Positions 38,154 through 46,280 of a stretch of 64,000 nucleotides of DNA are shown here, in pieces. Source of the stretch: Aeromonas diversa CDC 2478-85. GTDB taxonomy: Bacteria; Pseudomonadota; Gammaproteobacteria; Enterobacterales; Aeromonadaceae. How positions within the stretch are numbered: the first letter of the stretch is position 1; the number at the start of each line of letters is the position of its first letter. The stretch lies in the NCBI RefSeq assembly GCF_000819805.1, contig NZ_CDCE01000020.1, positions 1 to 64,000 of the forward strand, given 5' to 3'. The notes under the pieces were generated by a model, which made no database searches, had not been told where the DNA came from, and was given only the letters and a program-made list of their open reading frames with translations. Position numbers and translations under genes: made by a program.

Positions 38154-40262
38154 ATGACCCTTACCCTCAATAAGGTGGCGCTCGCCTGCGCCATCGCCCT
38201 GCCTCTGTTTGCCTGCAACGGTAGCAACGACTCATCGCCGCCCAAGGCCGATCCAGTCGCCACCCGTGCCGCTCTCCTCTCGGTGATGCAGGACGCGGTC
38301 ACTCAGTCCTCGCAGCTGGATCCCTATGGCTTTGCCATCGATGGCGAGAGCATAGCGGCCAGACAACGTCTGGATCAGTCTCTGCTGGATCGGCTCAAGG
38401 GGCTCGACGCTTCGGTGCTGGCAGAGCGGGATCGCCTCTTCTACGACATGATCCGCTGGGATCTCTCCCTGGCACTGGAGGGGGCAAGCCTGCCTCAGTC
38501 CCAGATCCCTATCCATCACTTCCGCAATCGGGTGGCCGATCTGGCCGGGGAGGTCGGAGAGGGGCCGCAGCAGGGGCGCCGTGCCGCGCCCCGCACCGCC
38601 AGCGGCTTTGACTACTTCGACGACACCACACCGGCGCAACTTGCCGTGACCGAGGCCCGTTGGCGCCAGGATCTGGAGCGTCATGACAGACCGGCCCCGC
38701 AGGCGATGGCACGCAGTACCAGCGATCCGGCCGCCTGGTATCGGGAGCACCTGGGTTGGCTCAAGGCCTATGACACCTACCTGGTCGAGGTGAAGCATCA
38801 GTTCGAGCTTGGCAGCGCCCGTGGCAATACGCTGCCGGACGAGCTGGTCGACCGGGTGGTCAAACAGCTCTCCAGCAAGCTGGAGGGGGACCAGCTGAGC
38901 GGCCTCTATGATGGCTGGAACGCCATGCCGGCACAGCTCGATGCGGCTCTGCGCGATGAATACAAGGGAGTATTGGAGCGCATCAACCAGCACTTCGTTG
39001 CCCTGCGCGACTATCTGGACTATCGCAACGGGGGCGCCTATGCGGTACGCATCGGCAGCGGCGAGTGTGATGATGGCTTCTGCGGCATGAAGGATGGACG
39101 CGACTGGTATCGTTGGCTGCTCAAGAAACACACTACTACCACCATGACCCCCGAGGAGGTTCATCAGCTGGGGTTGAGCGAGGTGGATCGCATCTTCGGC
39201 TCCATGGTGCAGGTGTGCCATACGGTGGGCAAGTGTGCCAGTGATGATGTGGCCGCGGCCAAGCAGAGTGGCGAGATCTATGCTTTCTTCCACTACCTGA
39301 ACCAGCCCGGCTTCTTCTACCAGAATCCCTATGAGGTGTGGAGTGCGGGCGTCAATCCGGGCAATCCCGGTAGCAGCCTGAGCGAGGCCCAGCAGGCGGC
39401 ACTGGCCGAGCACAACCGGGCGTTGACCGAGTACAACCGCTTCAAGGAGAAGGCGGCCCTGGTGCTGCCTGATTTCTTCGACGCCGAGAAGACCATCCCC
39501 AGGCTCGACTACGAGGTGGTGCCCGTCTCCTATGATGAGGCCCCCTACGGCGGGGTGGCCTGGTATCAGGATGGCAATCCCCAGACCGGGCGCAAGGGGC
39601 AGTTCTTCCTCAACACCTTCTATCCGTTTGGGCTGCAGAGCTGGAACATCAGCACCCTGTTGGCCCACGAGGCGGCGCCCGGACACCACTTCCAGATCAC
39701 CATAGCCCAGGAGCTGGCGGCCAAGGATCCCGACTTCCCGGCCTATATCGCCGGCTCCCACTACACCGCCTATGCGGAGGGGTGGGCCCTCTACACCGAG
39801 TACCTGGCCGATCACGACATGGGTCTCTATCAGGGGAGAGGGCTCTACGATCCGGCCAAGGGGGACCCCAAGGTCGAAGGATCGGAGGCCTTCAACAACC
39901 AGTTGCAGTATTTCGGTCGCCTCAACGAGGAGATGCTCAGGGCGATGCGGCTGGTGGTCGATACCGGCCTGCACTGGTACGGCTGGAGCCATGACCGGGC
40001 GGTGGCTTACATGAAGGAGAACTCGGCTCTGGGGGATGGGGATGTCGGCTCGGAAGTGCCGCGCTACATGGCCTACACGGGCCAGGCCACCTCCTACAAG
40101 GCCGGTCAGCTCACCTTGTTGCGGATGCGTGCCACCGCCGAAGAGGCGCTTGGCAGCCGCTTCGATCTCAAGGGCTTCCACCACCATGTGCTGGAGTACG
40201 GCATGCTGCCCATGTCGGTGCTGGAGCAGAAGAACGCCCAGTGGATCAAGGCACAGCAATAG
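38154..40262 (+). CDS. DUF885 family lipoprotein, putative metallopeptidase
   Basis: 702 residues. A lipoprotein signal ends LPLFAC (Cys about 21). The C-terminal half carries HEAAPGHHFQ, a gluzincin-like HExxxGHH motif, and a downstream glutamate in AYAEGWALYTEYL. This suggests a zinc peptidase anchored in the envelope, but DUF885 substrates are not known to me. The ATG at 38154 has AAGG at a good distance; the ATG at 38145 is too close. It stands alone between two terminators. Confidence 0.88.
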   Translation: MTLTLNKVALACAIALPLFACNGSNDSSPPKADPVATRAALLSVMQDAVTQSSQLDPYGFAIDGESIAARQRLDQSLLDRLKGLDASVLAERDRLFYDMIRWDLSLALEGASLPQSQIPIHHFRNRVADLAGEVGEGPQQGRRAAPRTASGFDYFDDTTPAQLAVTEARWRQDLERHDRPAPQAMARSTSDPAAWYREHLGWLKAYDTYLVEVKHQFELGSARGNTLPDELVDRVVKQLSSKLEGDQLSGLYDGWNAMPAQLDAALRDEYKGVLERINQHFVALRDYLDYRNGGAYAVRIGSGECDDGFCGMKDGRDWYRWLLKKHTTTTMTPEEVHQLGLSEVDRIFGSMVQVCHTVGKCASDDVAAAKQSGEIYAFFHYLNQPGFFYQNPYEVWSAGVNPGNPGSSLSEAQQAALAEHNRALTEYNRFKEKAALVLPDFFDAEKTIPRLDYEVVPVSYDEAPYGGVAWYQDGNPQTGRKGQFFLNTFYPFGLQSWNISTLLAHEAAPGHHFQITIAQELAAKDPDFPAYIAGSHYTAYAEGWALYTEYLADHDMGLYQGRGLYDPAKGDPKVEGSEAFNNQLQYFGRLNEEMLRAMRLVVDTGLHWYGWSHDRAVAYMKENSALGDGDVGSEVPRYMAYTGQATSYKAGQLTLLRMRATAEEALGSRFDLKGFHHHVLEYGMLPMSVLEQKNAQWIKAQQ

Positions 40263-40281
40263 GTTGCGGGCTATGAGCGAG

Positions 40282-40306
40282 GCGCCGGGGTAACCCGGCG
40301 CTTTTT
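40282..40306 (+). terminator. intrinsic terminator
   Basis: GCGCCGGG/CCCGGCGC with loop GTAA and a TTTTT tail. Confidence 0.9.
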
Positions 40307-40387
40307 ATTGACTCGTTCGTCTTCAACCTCGGGGCTTTGCCTGCATGGCGACATGGACGGCATTCCCAGTGAACGGTAGTGGTGCGA

Positions 40388-41260
40388 CTAACCGGCGAGA
40401 ACCCTGTCGACGAAGCGGTGGGTGAGGGGATCCTCGAGGTCGGGGTGCCAGCCGATGCCGATCTCCCACTGGGTGTGCTCTCCTTCGAGTGGGCACAGAC
40501 GCACCCCTCGCCCGGCGATGAAGGCGGTGCTGGCGGGCAGAATGGCGTTACCGAGACCGGCCGCCACCAGGGCCACCAGGGTCTGAATATCTTCGGCCTC
40601 CTGGATCACCCCCACCAGCTGGCGGGCCCCGAGAAAGCGGGCGATCTGGCTGCTAAGGCCCGGGCAGCGCCGTCCCACCATCTGTAGCAGCGGGGCCTGG
40701 CACAGAGCCTGTGCCACCGCGTCGCTCCCTTCCCCCTGCCAACTCTTTTCCGGCACCGCTAGCACCAGGCGGTCGCTGAGCAGTGGTTGCCAGGCCAGAG
40801 CCCCGCTCTCGGGGCGGCGCATAAAGCCCACCTGCAACTGACCCGACAGCAGTTGCGCCTCCTGCATCGCAGAAGGCTGGTCCTGCAGGTGCAGGCGCAC
40901 CTCCGGGTGGGTTGCGGCGAAGTCGGCGACCCAGGCCGGCGCCAGTTCGAAACTCGAGAGACCGAAGCCGATGTTGAGCCGTCCGGCCAGCCCGGCGGCG
41001 ACGGCGCGAGCCTCCTGCTCGAAACTGCTGGCGTGGGCGAGCAGGGCCTTGGCTTGCCTCAGCAACCGTTGACCCTGGGGGGTCGGCTCGGCCCCGTGGC
41101 GGCCGCGGTGCAGTAGAGAGGTGCCGAGCTGGCTCTCCAGAGTCTGGATCTGCTTGCTCAAGGCCGGTTGGGTGCAGTGCAGGCGGCTCGAGGCCTCCCG
41201 GTAGTTGCCGCATTCGGCGACGGTGACAAAGGCCTGCCACTGGCGGAGATCGACGCGCAT
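40388..41260 (-). CDS. LysR-family transcriptional regulator
   Basis: 290 residues. The N-terminal winged helix-turn-helix (YREASSRLHCTQPALSKQIQ, about 20-39) is followed by a periplasmic-binding-type effector domain (GRLNIGFGLSSFELAP onward). It is divergent from a small gene and a HAD phosphatase, the usual arrangement for a LysR regulator and its target. The effector is unknown. Confidence 0.92.
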   Translation of the reverse strand: MRVDLRQWQAFVTVAECGNYREASSRLHCTQPALSKQIQTLESQLGTSLLHRGRHGAEPTPQGQRLLRQAKALLAHASSFEQEARAVAAGLAGRLNIGFGLSSFELAPAWVADFAATHPEVRLHLQDQPSAMQEAQLLSGQLQVGFMRRPESGALAWQPLLSDRLVLAVPEKSWQGEGSDAVAQALCQAPLLQMVGRRCPGLSSQIARFLGARQLVGVIQEAEDIQTLVALVAAGLGNAILPASTAFIAGRGVRLCPLEGEHTQWEIGIGWHPDLEDPLTHRFVDRVLAG

Positions 41261-41306
41261 CCTGTCTCCAATTTGATTCTTTATGGTTATCGAATGTGGA
41301 TTTTTA

Positions 41307-41324
41307 TTGATTATAAATTATCAA
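41307..41324. promoter_or_regulatory. candidate LysR operator
   Basis: TTGAT (41307-41311) and ATCAA (41320-41324) form an AT-rich inverted repeat in the divergent gap between the LysR gene and the small gene at 41376. LysR sites are typically dyads built on T-N11-A. Confidence 0.4.
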
Positions 41325-41375
41325 ATGGCCCTGCTGTAATGGCCTCAGATCCTTTTCCACCCGATCGGAGGTTTC

Positions 41376-41609
41376 ATGTCCCGCTATGTGTTTCTGCTCA
41401 AGGGTGAGCAGACGATTCCCCAATCTCTCGACGAACCCGAGGCCGGCGCCATCCTGGTGAGCCTGCTGCGTCAGGGTTTTCGGCTCGATCCCCGCCAGCA
41501 CGATGCCCTTGATGCCCGAGCGGCACTGGCGTGGCTGCGTCGTGAGGAGACGTCGCTGTGGCATCGACTCCGGGCCTCCGAGCGAGGCGCCCATGAGGTG
41601 ACATCATGA
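41376..41609 (+). CDS. small protein of unknown function
   Basis: 77 residues, soluble, with no signal or membrane segment; it begins MSRYVFLLKGEQTIPQ. The start has GGAGG upstream and the gene ends in an ATGA overlap with the HAD phosphatase, so both are translated together. I recognise no domain. It lies immediately opposite the LysR regulator and is a likely target of it. Confidence 0.75.
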   Translation: MSRYVFLLKGEQTIPQSLDEPEAGAILVSLLRQGFRLDPRQHDALDARAALAWLRREETSLWHRLRASERGAHEVTS

Positions 41610-42256
41610 AGATCACGCACTATGCCCGAGGGCTGTTGCTCGATATGGATGGGACCCTGGTGGACTCCACCGCGTTGGTCGAGAGGGTATGGGGGCTCTG
41701 GTGCGAGCGTCACGATCTGCCTCTCGAGCCCGTGCTGGCGGCATGCCATGGGGTGCGTGCCGAGGACCTTATCGAGCGCCTGTTTCCCTGGCTCGATGCG
41801 GCGCGCGAGAGCGCCTGGCTCGACGAGTTGGAGCTGGCCAACAGCCATGTGTGCCGCCCTCTACCGGGGGCGCGCGAGGTGTTAGAACGTTTGGCGCCGC
41901 ATCAGTGGGCTCTGGTGACATCGGCTGGCCGCGAGCCGGCTACCCTGCGCCTGCAGGCCGCCGGTCTGCCCCTGCCGACCCATCTGATCTGCGCCGAGCA
42001 GGTGGTGCGAGGCAAGCCGGATCCGCAGGTATACCTGCTGGGTGCAGAGCGGCTGGGATGGTCGCCGAAGGAGTGCCTCGCCTTCGAAGATGCGGCTGCC
42101 GGGATCTTGAGTGCACGCCGGGCGGGTTGTCCCGTGGTCCAGGTGGGTGGCACAAGGGAGCTGGGAGAGGTGTTGGCCCGGATCGGCGATTGGCGACAGG
42201 TCAGTCTGACAGAGGAGGGGGAGAAGCTGCGGCTCGACCTGGATGGGCTCGGCTAG
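41606..42256 (+). CDS. HAD-superfamily sugar-phosphatase-like hydrolase
   Basis: 216 residues. HAD motif I LDMDGTLVDST (about 12-22), motif II VTSAG, motif III Lys in RGKPDPQVYL and motif IV FEDAAAGILSARRAG are intact. The helical cap is of the subfamily I type, as in YfbT, YniC and glycerol-phosphatase-like enzymes. It probably removes phosphate from a small sugar phosphate; the substrate is not readable. Second gene of a two-gene unit. Confidence 0.88.
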   Translation: MKITHYARGLLLDMDGTLVDSTALVERVWGLWCERHDLPLEPVLAACHGVRAEDLIERLFPWLDAARESAWLDELELANSHVCRPLPGAREVLERLAPHQWALVTSAGREPATLRLQAAGLPLPTHLICAEQVVRGKPDPQVYLLGAERLGWSPKECLAFEDAAAGILSARRAGCPVVQVGGTRELGEVLARIGDWRQVSLTEEGEKLRLDLDGLG

Positions 42257-42345
42257 GTCGCGAGATTTTTTGAATTTAATTCCAAAAAAAAACATAACTA
42301 AGAATTATTTGTTGTTTATTGATTGTTAATTCGAATCATACAATT

Positions 42346-42367
42346 GGGCACATTCTAGAATGTGCCC
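42346..42367. promoter_or_regulatory. perfect 22-bp palindrome, possible operator
   Basis: GGGCACATTCT followed directly by its reverse complement AGAATGTGCCC. There is no loop or T-run, so a terminator is unlikely. An AT-rich tract precedes it. It is 141 bp before the PLP enzyme gene and 90 bp after the HAD gene. Confidence 0.5.
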
Positions 42368-42372
42368 CTGTC

Positions 42373-42468
42373 ATGAGTCTGGAGCAGGCAACGGCTCTCC
42401 TGATCCCGGCCGTGCGCCGTGACCCGCTCGCGGGTCGTCAGCGTTTGTTGTCGCAGGGGCATCGCTAA
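42373..42468 (+). CDS. possible 31-residue leader ORF
   Basis: ATG to TAA, 31 codons (MSLEQATALLIPAVRRDP...), beginning 5 bp after the palindrome and ending 40 bp before the PLP enzyme. Amino-acid composition looks protein-like, but no ribosome site is visible. A GACCCGC/GCGGGTC hairpin (42421-42436) lies within it. It may equally be a structured untranslated leader. Confidence 0.25.
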   Translation: MSLEQATALLIPAVRRDPLAGRQRLLSQGHR

Positions 42469-42508
42469 CCCGAGGCTGCCGTTAGGTGGCCTGCTTTGGA
42501 GTTATTCC

Positions 42509-43669
42509 ATGAAATTCAAAACCATGAGTGTGCATAGCGGACAGCGTCTCGATCCCCAGACCGGGGCCCTGACCACTCCGCTCTACCAGAGCAGCACCTT
42601 CAGCTACTTCACCGCCGAAGAGGGGCGCGCCCGGTTTAGTGGCCAGAACCCTGGCTTCATCTACAGCCGTTTCGCCAACCCGACCACCGCCGAGCTGGAG
42701 CTAAAACTCGCGGCCCTCGAGGGGGCGGACGAGGCACTGGTGGTGGCGAGCGGCATGGCGGCGGTGAGCGCCATTCTCTACGCCCTCACCAGCCAGGGTG
42801 ACGAGATCGCCTACATAGGTCCCCTCTACGGCGGCACCGAGGCCTTCCTCAAGCAAACCTTCACCCGTGCCGGCGTCACAGTGACCGGCTACGAGAGCGA
42901 TCGGGATCTGCACGCCAACCTGAAACCCGGCACCAAGCTGGTGCTCTTCGAAACCCTGACCAACCCGACCCTCAAGGTGATCGACCCGCGTCTGGTGGTG
43001 GAGGCGGCCCAACGTGTCGGCGCCATCACGGTGTGCGACAACACCTTCCTCACCCCCTATCTGCTGCGTCCCCTCGAGCTCGGCGTGGATCTGGTGATGC
43101 ACAGCGGCACCAAGTACCTGGGCGGTCACGGTGACATCATTGCCGGTGTGGTGGCGGGGGGGAGCACCCTGATGAGCCGGGTGCGCACCGTGGCGCTCAA
43201 GCACATCGGCTCTCCCATAGGTCCGCAGGAGGCCTACCTGCTGCAGCGCGGGGTCAAGACCCTGCCCCTGCGCATGGACGCTCACCTGCACAACGCGGGC
43301 AAGGTGGCGGCTTTCCTGGCCGCCCACCCGAGCGTGCAGCGGGTCATCTACCCGGGGCTGGAGGCCCATCCCGGCCATGACGTTCTGGGGGCGGTGGCCG
43401 AGGGTTTCGGCGGCATGGTGAGCATAGAGCTGGAGGGCGGTTTTGCCCGCGCCGCGCGTTTCCTCGATCGACTGAGCCTGTTCACCCAGGCGGTGAGCCT
43501 TGGCGATCTCGAGAGCCTGGCCTGCCACCCGGCCAGCACCACCCATGCCGCCATGGACGCGGCGAGCCGTGCCGCGGCCGGGGTCAGCGACGATCTCATT
43601 CGCCTGAGTATCGGGGTGGAGGATGCCGACGACCTGATCGCCGATCTGGCGGCGGCACTGGCCGACTGA
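42509..43669 (+). CDS. Cys/Met-metabolism PLP-dependent enzyme
   Basis: 386 residues. The fold-type I signature MHSGTKYLGGHGD holds the PLP lysine (about 206). YSRFANPTTAELE and ASGMAAVSAIL are typical of the cystathionine gamma-synthase/beta-lyase and methionine gamma-lyase group. The active-site tyrosine segment reads YGGTEAF, lacking the cysteine of canonical methionine gamma-lyases (YGCT), so the reaction is left open. Start ATG with TGGAG upstream; the open frame above has no homology. Its leader contains the 22-bp palindrome. Confidence 0.85.
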   Translation: MKFKTMSVHSGQRLDPQTGALTTPLYQSSTFSYFTAEEGRARFSGQNPGFIYSRFANPTTAELELKLAALEGADEALVVASGMAAVSAILYALTSQGDEIAYIGPLYGGTEAFLKQTFTRAGVTVTGYESDRDLHANLKPGTKLVLFETLTNPTLKVIDPRLVVEAAQRVGAITVCDNTFLTPYLLRPLELGVDLVMHSGTKYLGGHGDIIAGVVAGGSTLMSRVRTVALKHIGSPIGPQEAYLLQRGVKTLPLRMDAHLHNAGKVAAFLAAHPSVQRVIYPGLEAHPGHDVLGAVAEGFGGMVSIELEGGFARAARFLDRLSLFTQAVSLGDLESLACHPASTTHAAMDAASRAAAGVSDDLIRLSIGVEDADDLIADLAAALAD

Positions 43670-43686
43670 GTTTGCCTGTATACAGA

Positions 43687-43708
43687 GCGGGGGCCCTTGG
43701 GCCCCCGC
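43687..43708. terminator. bidirectional terminator hairpin
   Basis: GCGGGGGCCC and GGGCCCCCGC form a very strong stem between convergent genes, followed by TTCGTT. Confidence 0.75.
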
Positions 43709-43722
43709 TTCGTTGCGTCGCT

Positions 43723-43953
43723 CTACTTACCCTGCTCGGCGTGGTAGAGGGTCCACTCTTCCACCACTCGGCCGTCGGGCAGGTGGCAGTAGCCGGTGAC
43801 ACCGGCCGGCTCGTCGCGCAGCTCGAGCTTACCCCCCTGCTCGACACAATATACGGAAGCGGGGTTGGCCATGCCGAGCGGTTTTTCGGGAGTGGGTTGG
43901 GTGCTACAGCCGGCGAGCAGGGTCAGCAAGGCGGCGCCAATAAGGGCTTTCAT
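43723..43953 (-). CDS. DUF333 small lipoprotein
   Basis: 76 residues. Lipoprotein signal with lipobox LLAGC (Cys about 16); the mature part carries the DUF333 pattern NPASVYCVEQGGKLELRD and GYCHLPDGRVVEEW, including two further cysteines. Such proteins are often labelled hemolysin-like, but their function is not known. AGGAG precedes the start. Confidence 0.88.
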   Translation of the reverse strand: MKALIGAALLTLLAGCSTQPTPEKPLGMANPASVYCVEQGGKLELRDEPAGVTGYCHLPDGRVVEEWTLYHAEQGK

Positions 43954-44210
43954 GGGGCTCTCCTGGAGGGGAATACCAGTCACCAGCCTAAGGATGCAGG
44001 GCGTCGAGCGCAAGAAAAAACGCCTCATTTGTGTCTTGCTCTGACAGTTTTTGTCTCTTTCATCACTCCGGTAATTAATCGGCAACAACAATAAAATCAT
44101 GTGGTTAAGCCTCGCCGTGACATCTGCTGTCGCGCCCGCTCTGGGGCGATCTCACCGCCATCTCTGCCCTTTGCCATAGTGAGTCAAAACCCATAACGAG
44201 GTGACAACTC

Positions 44211-44639
44211 ATGAATCGCATTCTTCCTCTGACACTGTGTCTGATGTTGGGAACGGCGCAGGCCTCCGAGACCCTGGGGACGATTCTCGGTGGTGGCGCC
44301 GGTGGCGCGGCCGGGGCCGTAATCGGCAAGAATCTGGGGGGGGACACCGGGGCTCTTATCGGCGCTGCCCTCGGTGGCGCTGCCGGTGGCAGCATAGGGG
44401 CCGACAAGGGCAACAAGAACGAGGCGGCCATCGGTGGTGCGGTTGGGGCCGTGAGTGGTGCGGCCCTCGGCAAGAGCCTGGGCGGTGACAACGGCCAGCT
44501 GATCGGGGCCGGGGTCGGCGGCGCCACCGGGGCGGCCATCGGTGCCAAGACTGGCGACGGTCATGAATACCGCGGTGAGCATCGCCACTATCACAAGAAG
44601 AAGCGCAAACACCGCCACTGGGATGATGACGACGATTGA
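44211..44639 (+). CDS. glycine-zipper exported protein
   Basis: 142 residues. Signal peptide (MNRILPLTLCLMLGTAQA), then about 95 residues of repeated GGxxGAxxG blocks (IGKNLGGDTGALIGAALGG and similar) interrupted by a hydrophilic segment (ADKGNKNEA). A His/Lys-rich stretch and five final aspartates close the protein. It resembles glycine-zipper OmpA-like or YMGG outer-membrane-associated proteins. The basic and acidic tail could bind metal; this is only inference. Confidence 0.85.
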   Translation: MNRILPLTLCLMLGTAQASETLGTILGGGAGGAAGAVIGKNLGGDTGALIGAALGGAAGGSIGADKGNKNEAAIGGAVGAVSGAALGKSLGGDNGQLIGAGVGGATGAAIGAKTGDGHEYRGEHRHYHKKKRKHRHWDDDDD

Positions 44640-44645
44640 GATAGC

Positions 44646-44669
44646 AAAGAGGCCCTAGCGGGCCTCTTT
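44646..44669. terminator. bidirectional intrinsic terminator
   Basis: AAAGAGGCCC/GGGCCTCTTT with loop TAGC, between convergent genes. Confidence 0.85.
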
Positions 44670-44677
44670 TCATTTCA

Positions 44678-45508
44678 TCAACTCTGACCCTTGAGCCACT
44701 TGCGGATGCGGTTGGCATCACCGACCGGAGTCAGCTTCCCCTGGGCATTGAGCAGCACTATGGTGATCTCGCGCGTATCGGGCTTGGCGCGCATCACCAG
44801 GCAGCGCCCGGCCTCGTTGGTGTAGCCGGTCTTGGAGAGACGCACGTCCCAGTCACCGTTTTTCACCAGGGGGTTGGTGTTGTTGAACATCAGGCTGTAG
44901 GCCGGCTTGGCAAAGCGCATCTCCTCAGACTCATCCTGCGTGAACTGGCGGATCAGCGGTTGGCGATAGGCCGCCGTCACCAGCTTGGCCAGGTCCCGGG
45001 CGGTGGCGACGTTGCGGGTAGAGAGGCCGGTCGAGTCGTAAAAATGCGTGTTAAACATCCCCAGCTGGCGTGCCTTGTTGTTCATGGCACGCACAAAGGC
45101 GGTGCGGCCGCCCGGATAGTGGCGTGCCAGGGCCGAGGCCATGCGGTTTTCCGACGACATCAGGGCCAGATGCAGGGCGTCGCGGCGGCTCACCTTGGTG
45201 CCCATTCGTACCCGGGAGTGGGTGCTTTTGACCCTGTCTCTGTCGTTCTCGTCTATGGTCAGCAGCTGATTGAGATCCTGCTTGGCATCGAGCACCACCA
45301 GGGCCGTCATCAGCTTGGTCAGCGAGGCGATGGGGCGCGCCTGAGTGGGGTTCTTCTGATAGAGCACGGCGCCGCTGCGGGCGTCCATCACCAGGGCGCT
45401 GCCGGATTTGAGGCCGGGATCCGTTGCCGGTTTGGCCCACAGGGTCGGGGTCAGTAGAAGAGCAGAGAGCAGCACACCGAGTGGGCGCGCCAGACGCAGA
45501 GTGAACAC
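44678..45508 (-). CDS. pbpG: D-alanyl-D-alanine endopeptidase (PBP7-like)
   Basis: 276 residues, S11 peptidase. A signal peptide ends near TLWA. The catalytic motifs are SLTK (Ser62), SEN (MSSENRMAS) and KTG (LSKTGYTNEAG). PBP7 trims D-Ala-meso-DAP crosslinks in the periplasm. There is no C-terminal amphipathic anchor, as in PBP7, which separates it from the DacA group. Confidence 0.93.
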   Translation of the reverse strand: MFTLRLARPLGVLLSALLLTPTLWAKPATDPGLKSGSALVMDARSGAVLYQKNPTQARPIASLTKLMTALVVLDAKQDLNQLLTIDENDRDRVKSTHSRVRMGTKVSRRDALHLALMSSENRMASALARHYPGGRTAFVRAMNNKARQLGMFNTHFYDSTGLSTRNVATARDLAKLVTAAYRQPLIRQFTQDESEEMRFAKPAYSLMFNNTNPLVKNGDWDVRLSKTGYTNEAGRCLVMRAKPDTREITIVLLNAQGKLTPVGDANRIRKWLKGQS

Positions 45509-45585
45509 AACAACGACTCCATGGCCTAGGAAGGTGGCACCGAAAAGGGGCTAGATTCACTCATTTTTAGCAGGGGAAAACAAGA

Positions 45586-45618
45586 GCGCCGGCACCTTTT
45601 TTTCAAGGGTGCCGGCGC
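45586..45618 (-). terminator. terminator hairpin after the DedA gene
   Basis: GCGCCGGCACC (45586-45596) and GGTGCCGGCGC (45608-45618) form a perfect 11-bp stem with an 11-nt loop; read on the minus strand it is followed by TCTTGTTTT. The remainder of the 45509-45623 gap shows nothing else. Confidence 0.6.
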
Positions 45619-45623
45619 CGGTA

Positions 45624-46280
45624 TTACTTGCTCTGGCGCTTGCGGATCTGGCGCCAGATGATGGCCCCTAGGCCCAGTACCAGCAGGGCCAGCGGCAGGT
45701 AGAGGATGAAGCTGAGGAACTGATCCTGATAGGTCTCGGCCAGCTTGGTGTGGCTGATGTAGTAGCCAAAGCCGACCAGGGGGGTGCACCACATGATGGC
45801 GCTGACGAGATTGATGATGAGGAAGCGCCCCTGGGGGATCTCGGCGGCACCGACGATGCACGGATAGACGGTGCGTACGAAGGCGATGTAGCGCGCCGTG
45901 ATCAGGGTCAGGATGCCGTACTTGTTAAGCAGATAGTAGGCCTTCTCCTGGTGCTGCTTGTCGATGTGCGAGAGCAGCCGGTGGTACATCTGGGTGTGGC
46001 CGAAGAAGCGCCCCTGCATGTAGCCGAGCCAGGTGCCGAAGAAGGAGCAGGCGATCAGCATGGGTAACACGGCCCAGCTGATCACATCCTGGAAGATCAG
46101 CACGCCGGTCAGCACCAGCAGGCTGTCGCCGGGCAGAAACGCGGTGGGCAGAAAGCCGTTCTCCAGGATCATGAACAGGGCCAGCACCACGCAGAGCATG
46201 GTGGCCAGCTTGGGGTCGGACAGGGCGACCAGGTCGAGATTCATGAAGGCATGAATCAGATGCGAGAACTGCTCCATCAT
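45624..46280 (-). CDS. DedA-family membrane protein (YqjA/YghB-like)
   Basis: 218 residues with about five membrane helices. The family signature LENGFLPTAFLPGDSLLVLTG (shown in part: FLPGDSLL) and RYIAFVRTVYP are present, as in E. coli YqjA. DedA proteins are linked to undecaprenyl-phosphate/lipid recycling and membrane potential. Its ATG overlaps the stop of the upstream CNNM gene (ATGA), so the two are coupled. Confidence 0.9.
   Translation of the reverse strand: MMEQFSHLIHAFMNLDLVALSDPKLATMLCVVLALFMILENGFLPTAFLPGDSLLVLTGVLIFQDVISWAVLPMLIACSFFGTWLGYMQGRFFGHTQMYHRLLSHIDKQHQEKAYYLLNKYGILTLITARYIAFVRTVYPCIVGAAEIPQGRFLIINLVSAIMWCTPLVGFGYYISHTKLAETYQDQFLSFILYLPLALLVLGLGAIIWRQIRKRQSK

Noticed and set aside
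38232-40259. 675-codon open frame opposite the DUF885 gene
   Set aside because: Shadow frame; the plus strand has a lipobox, a metallopeptidase motif and a good ribosome site.
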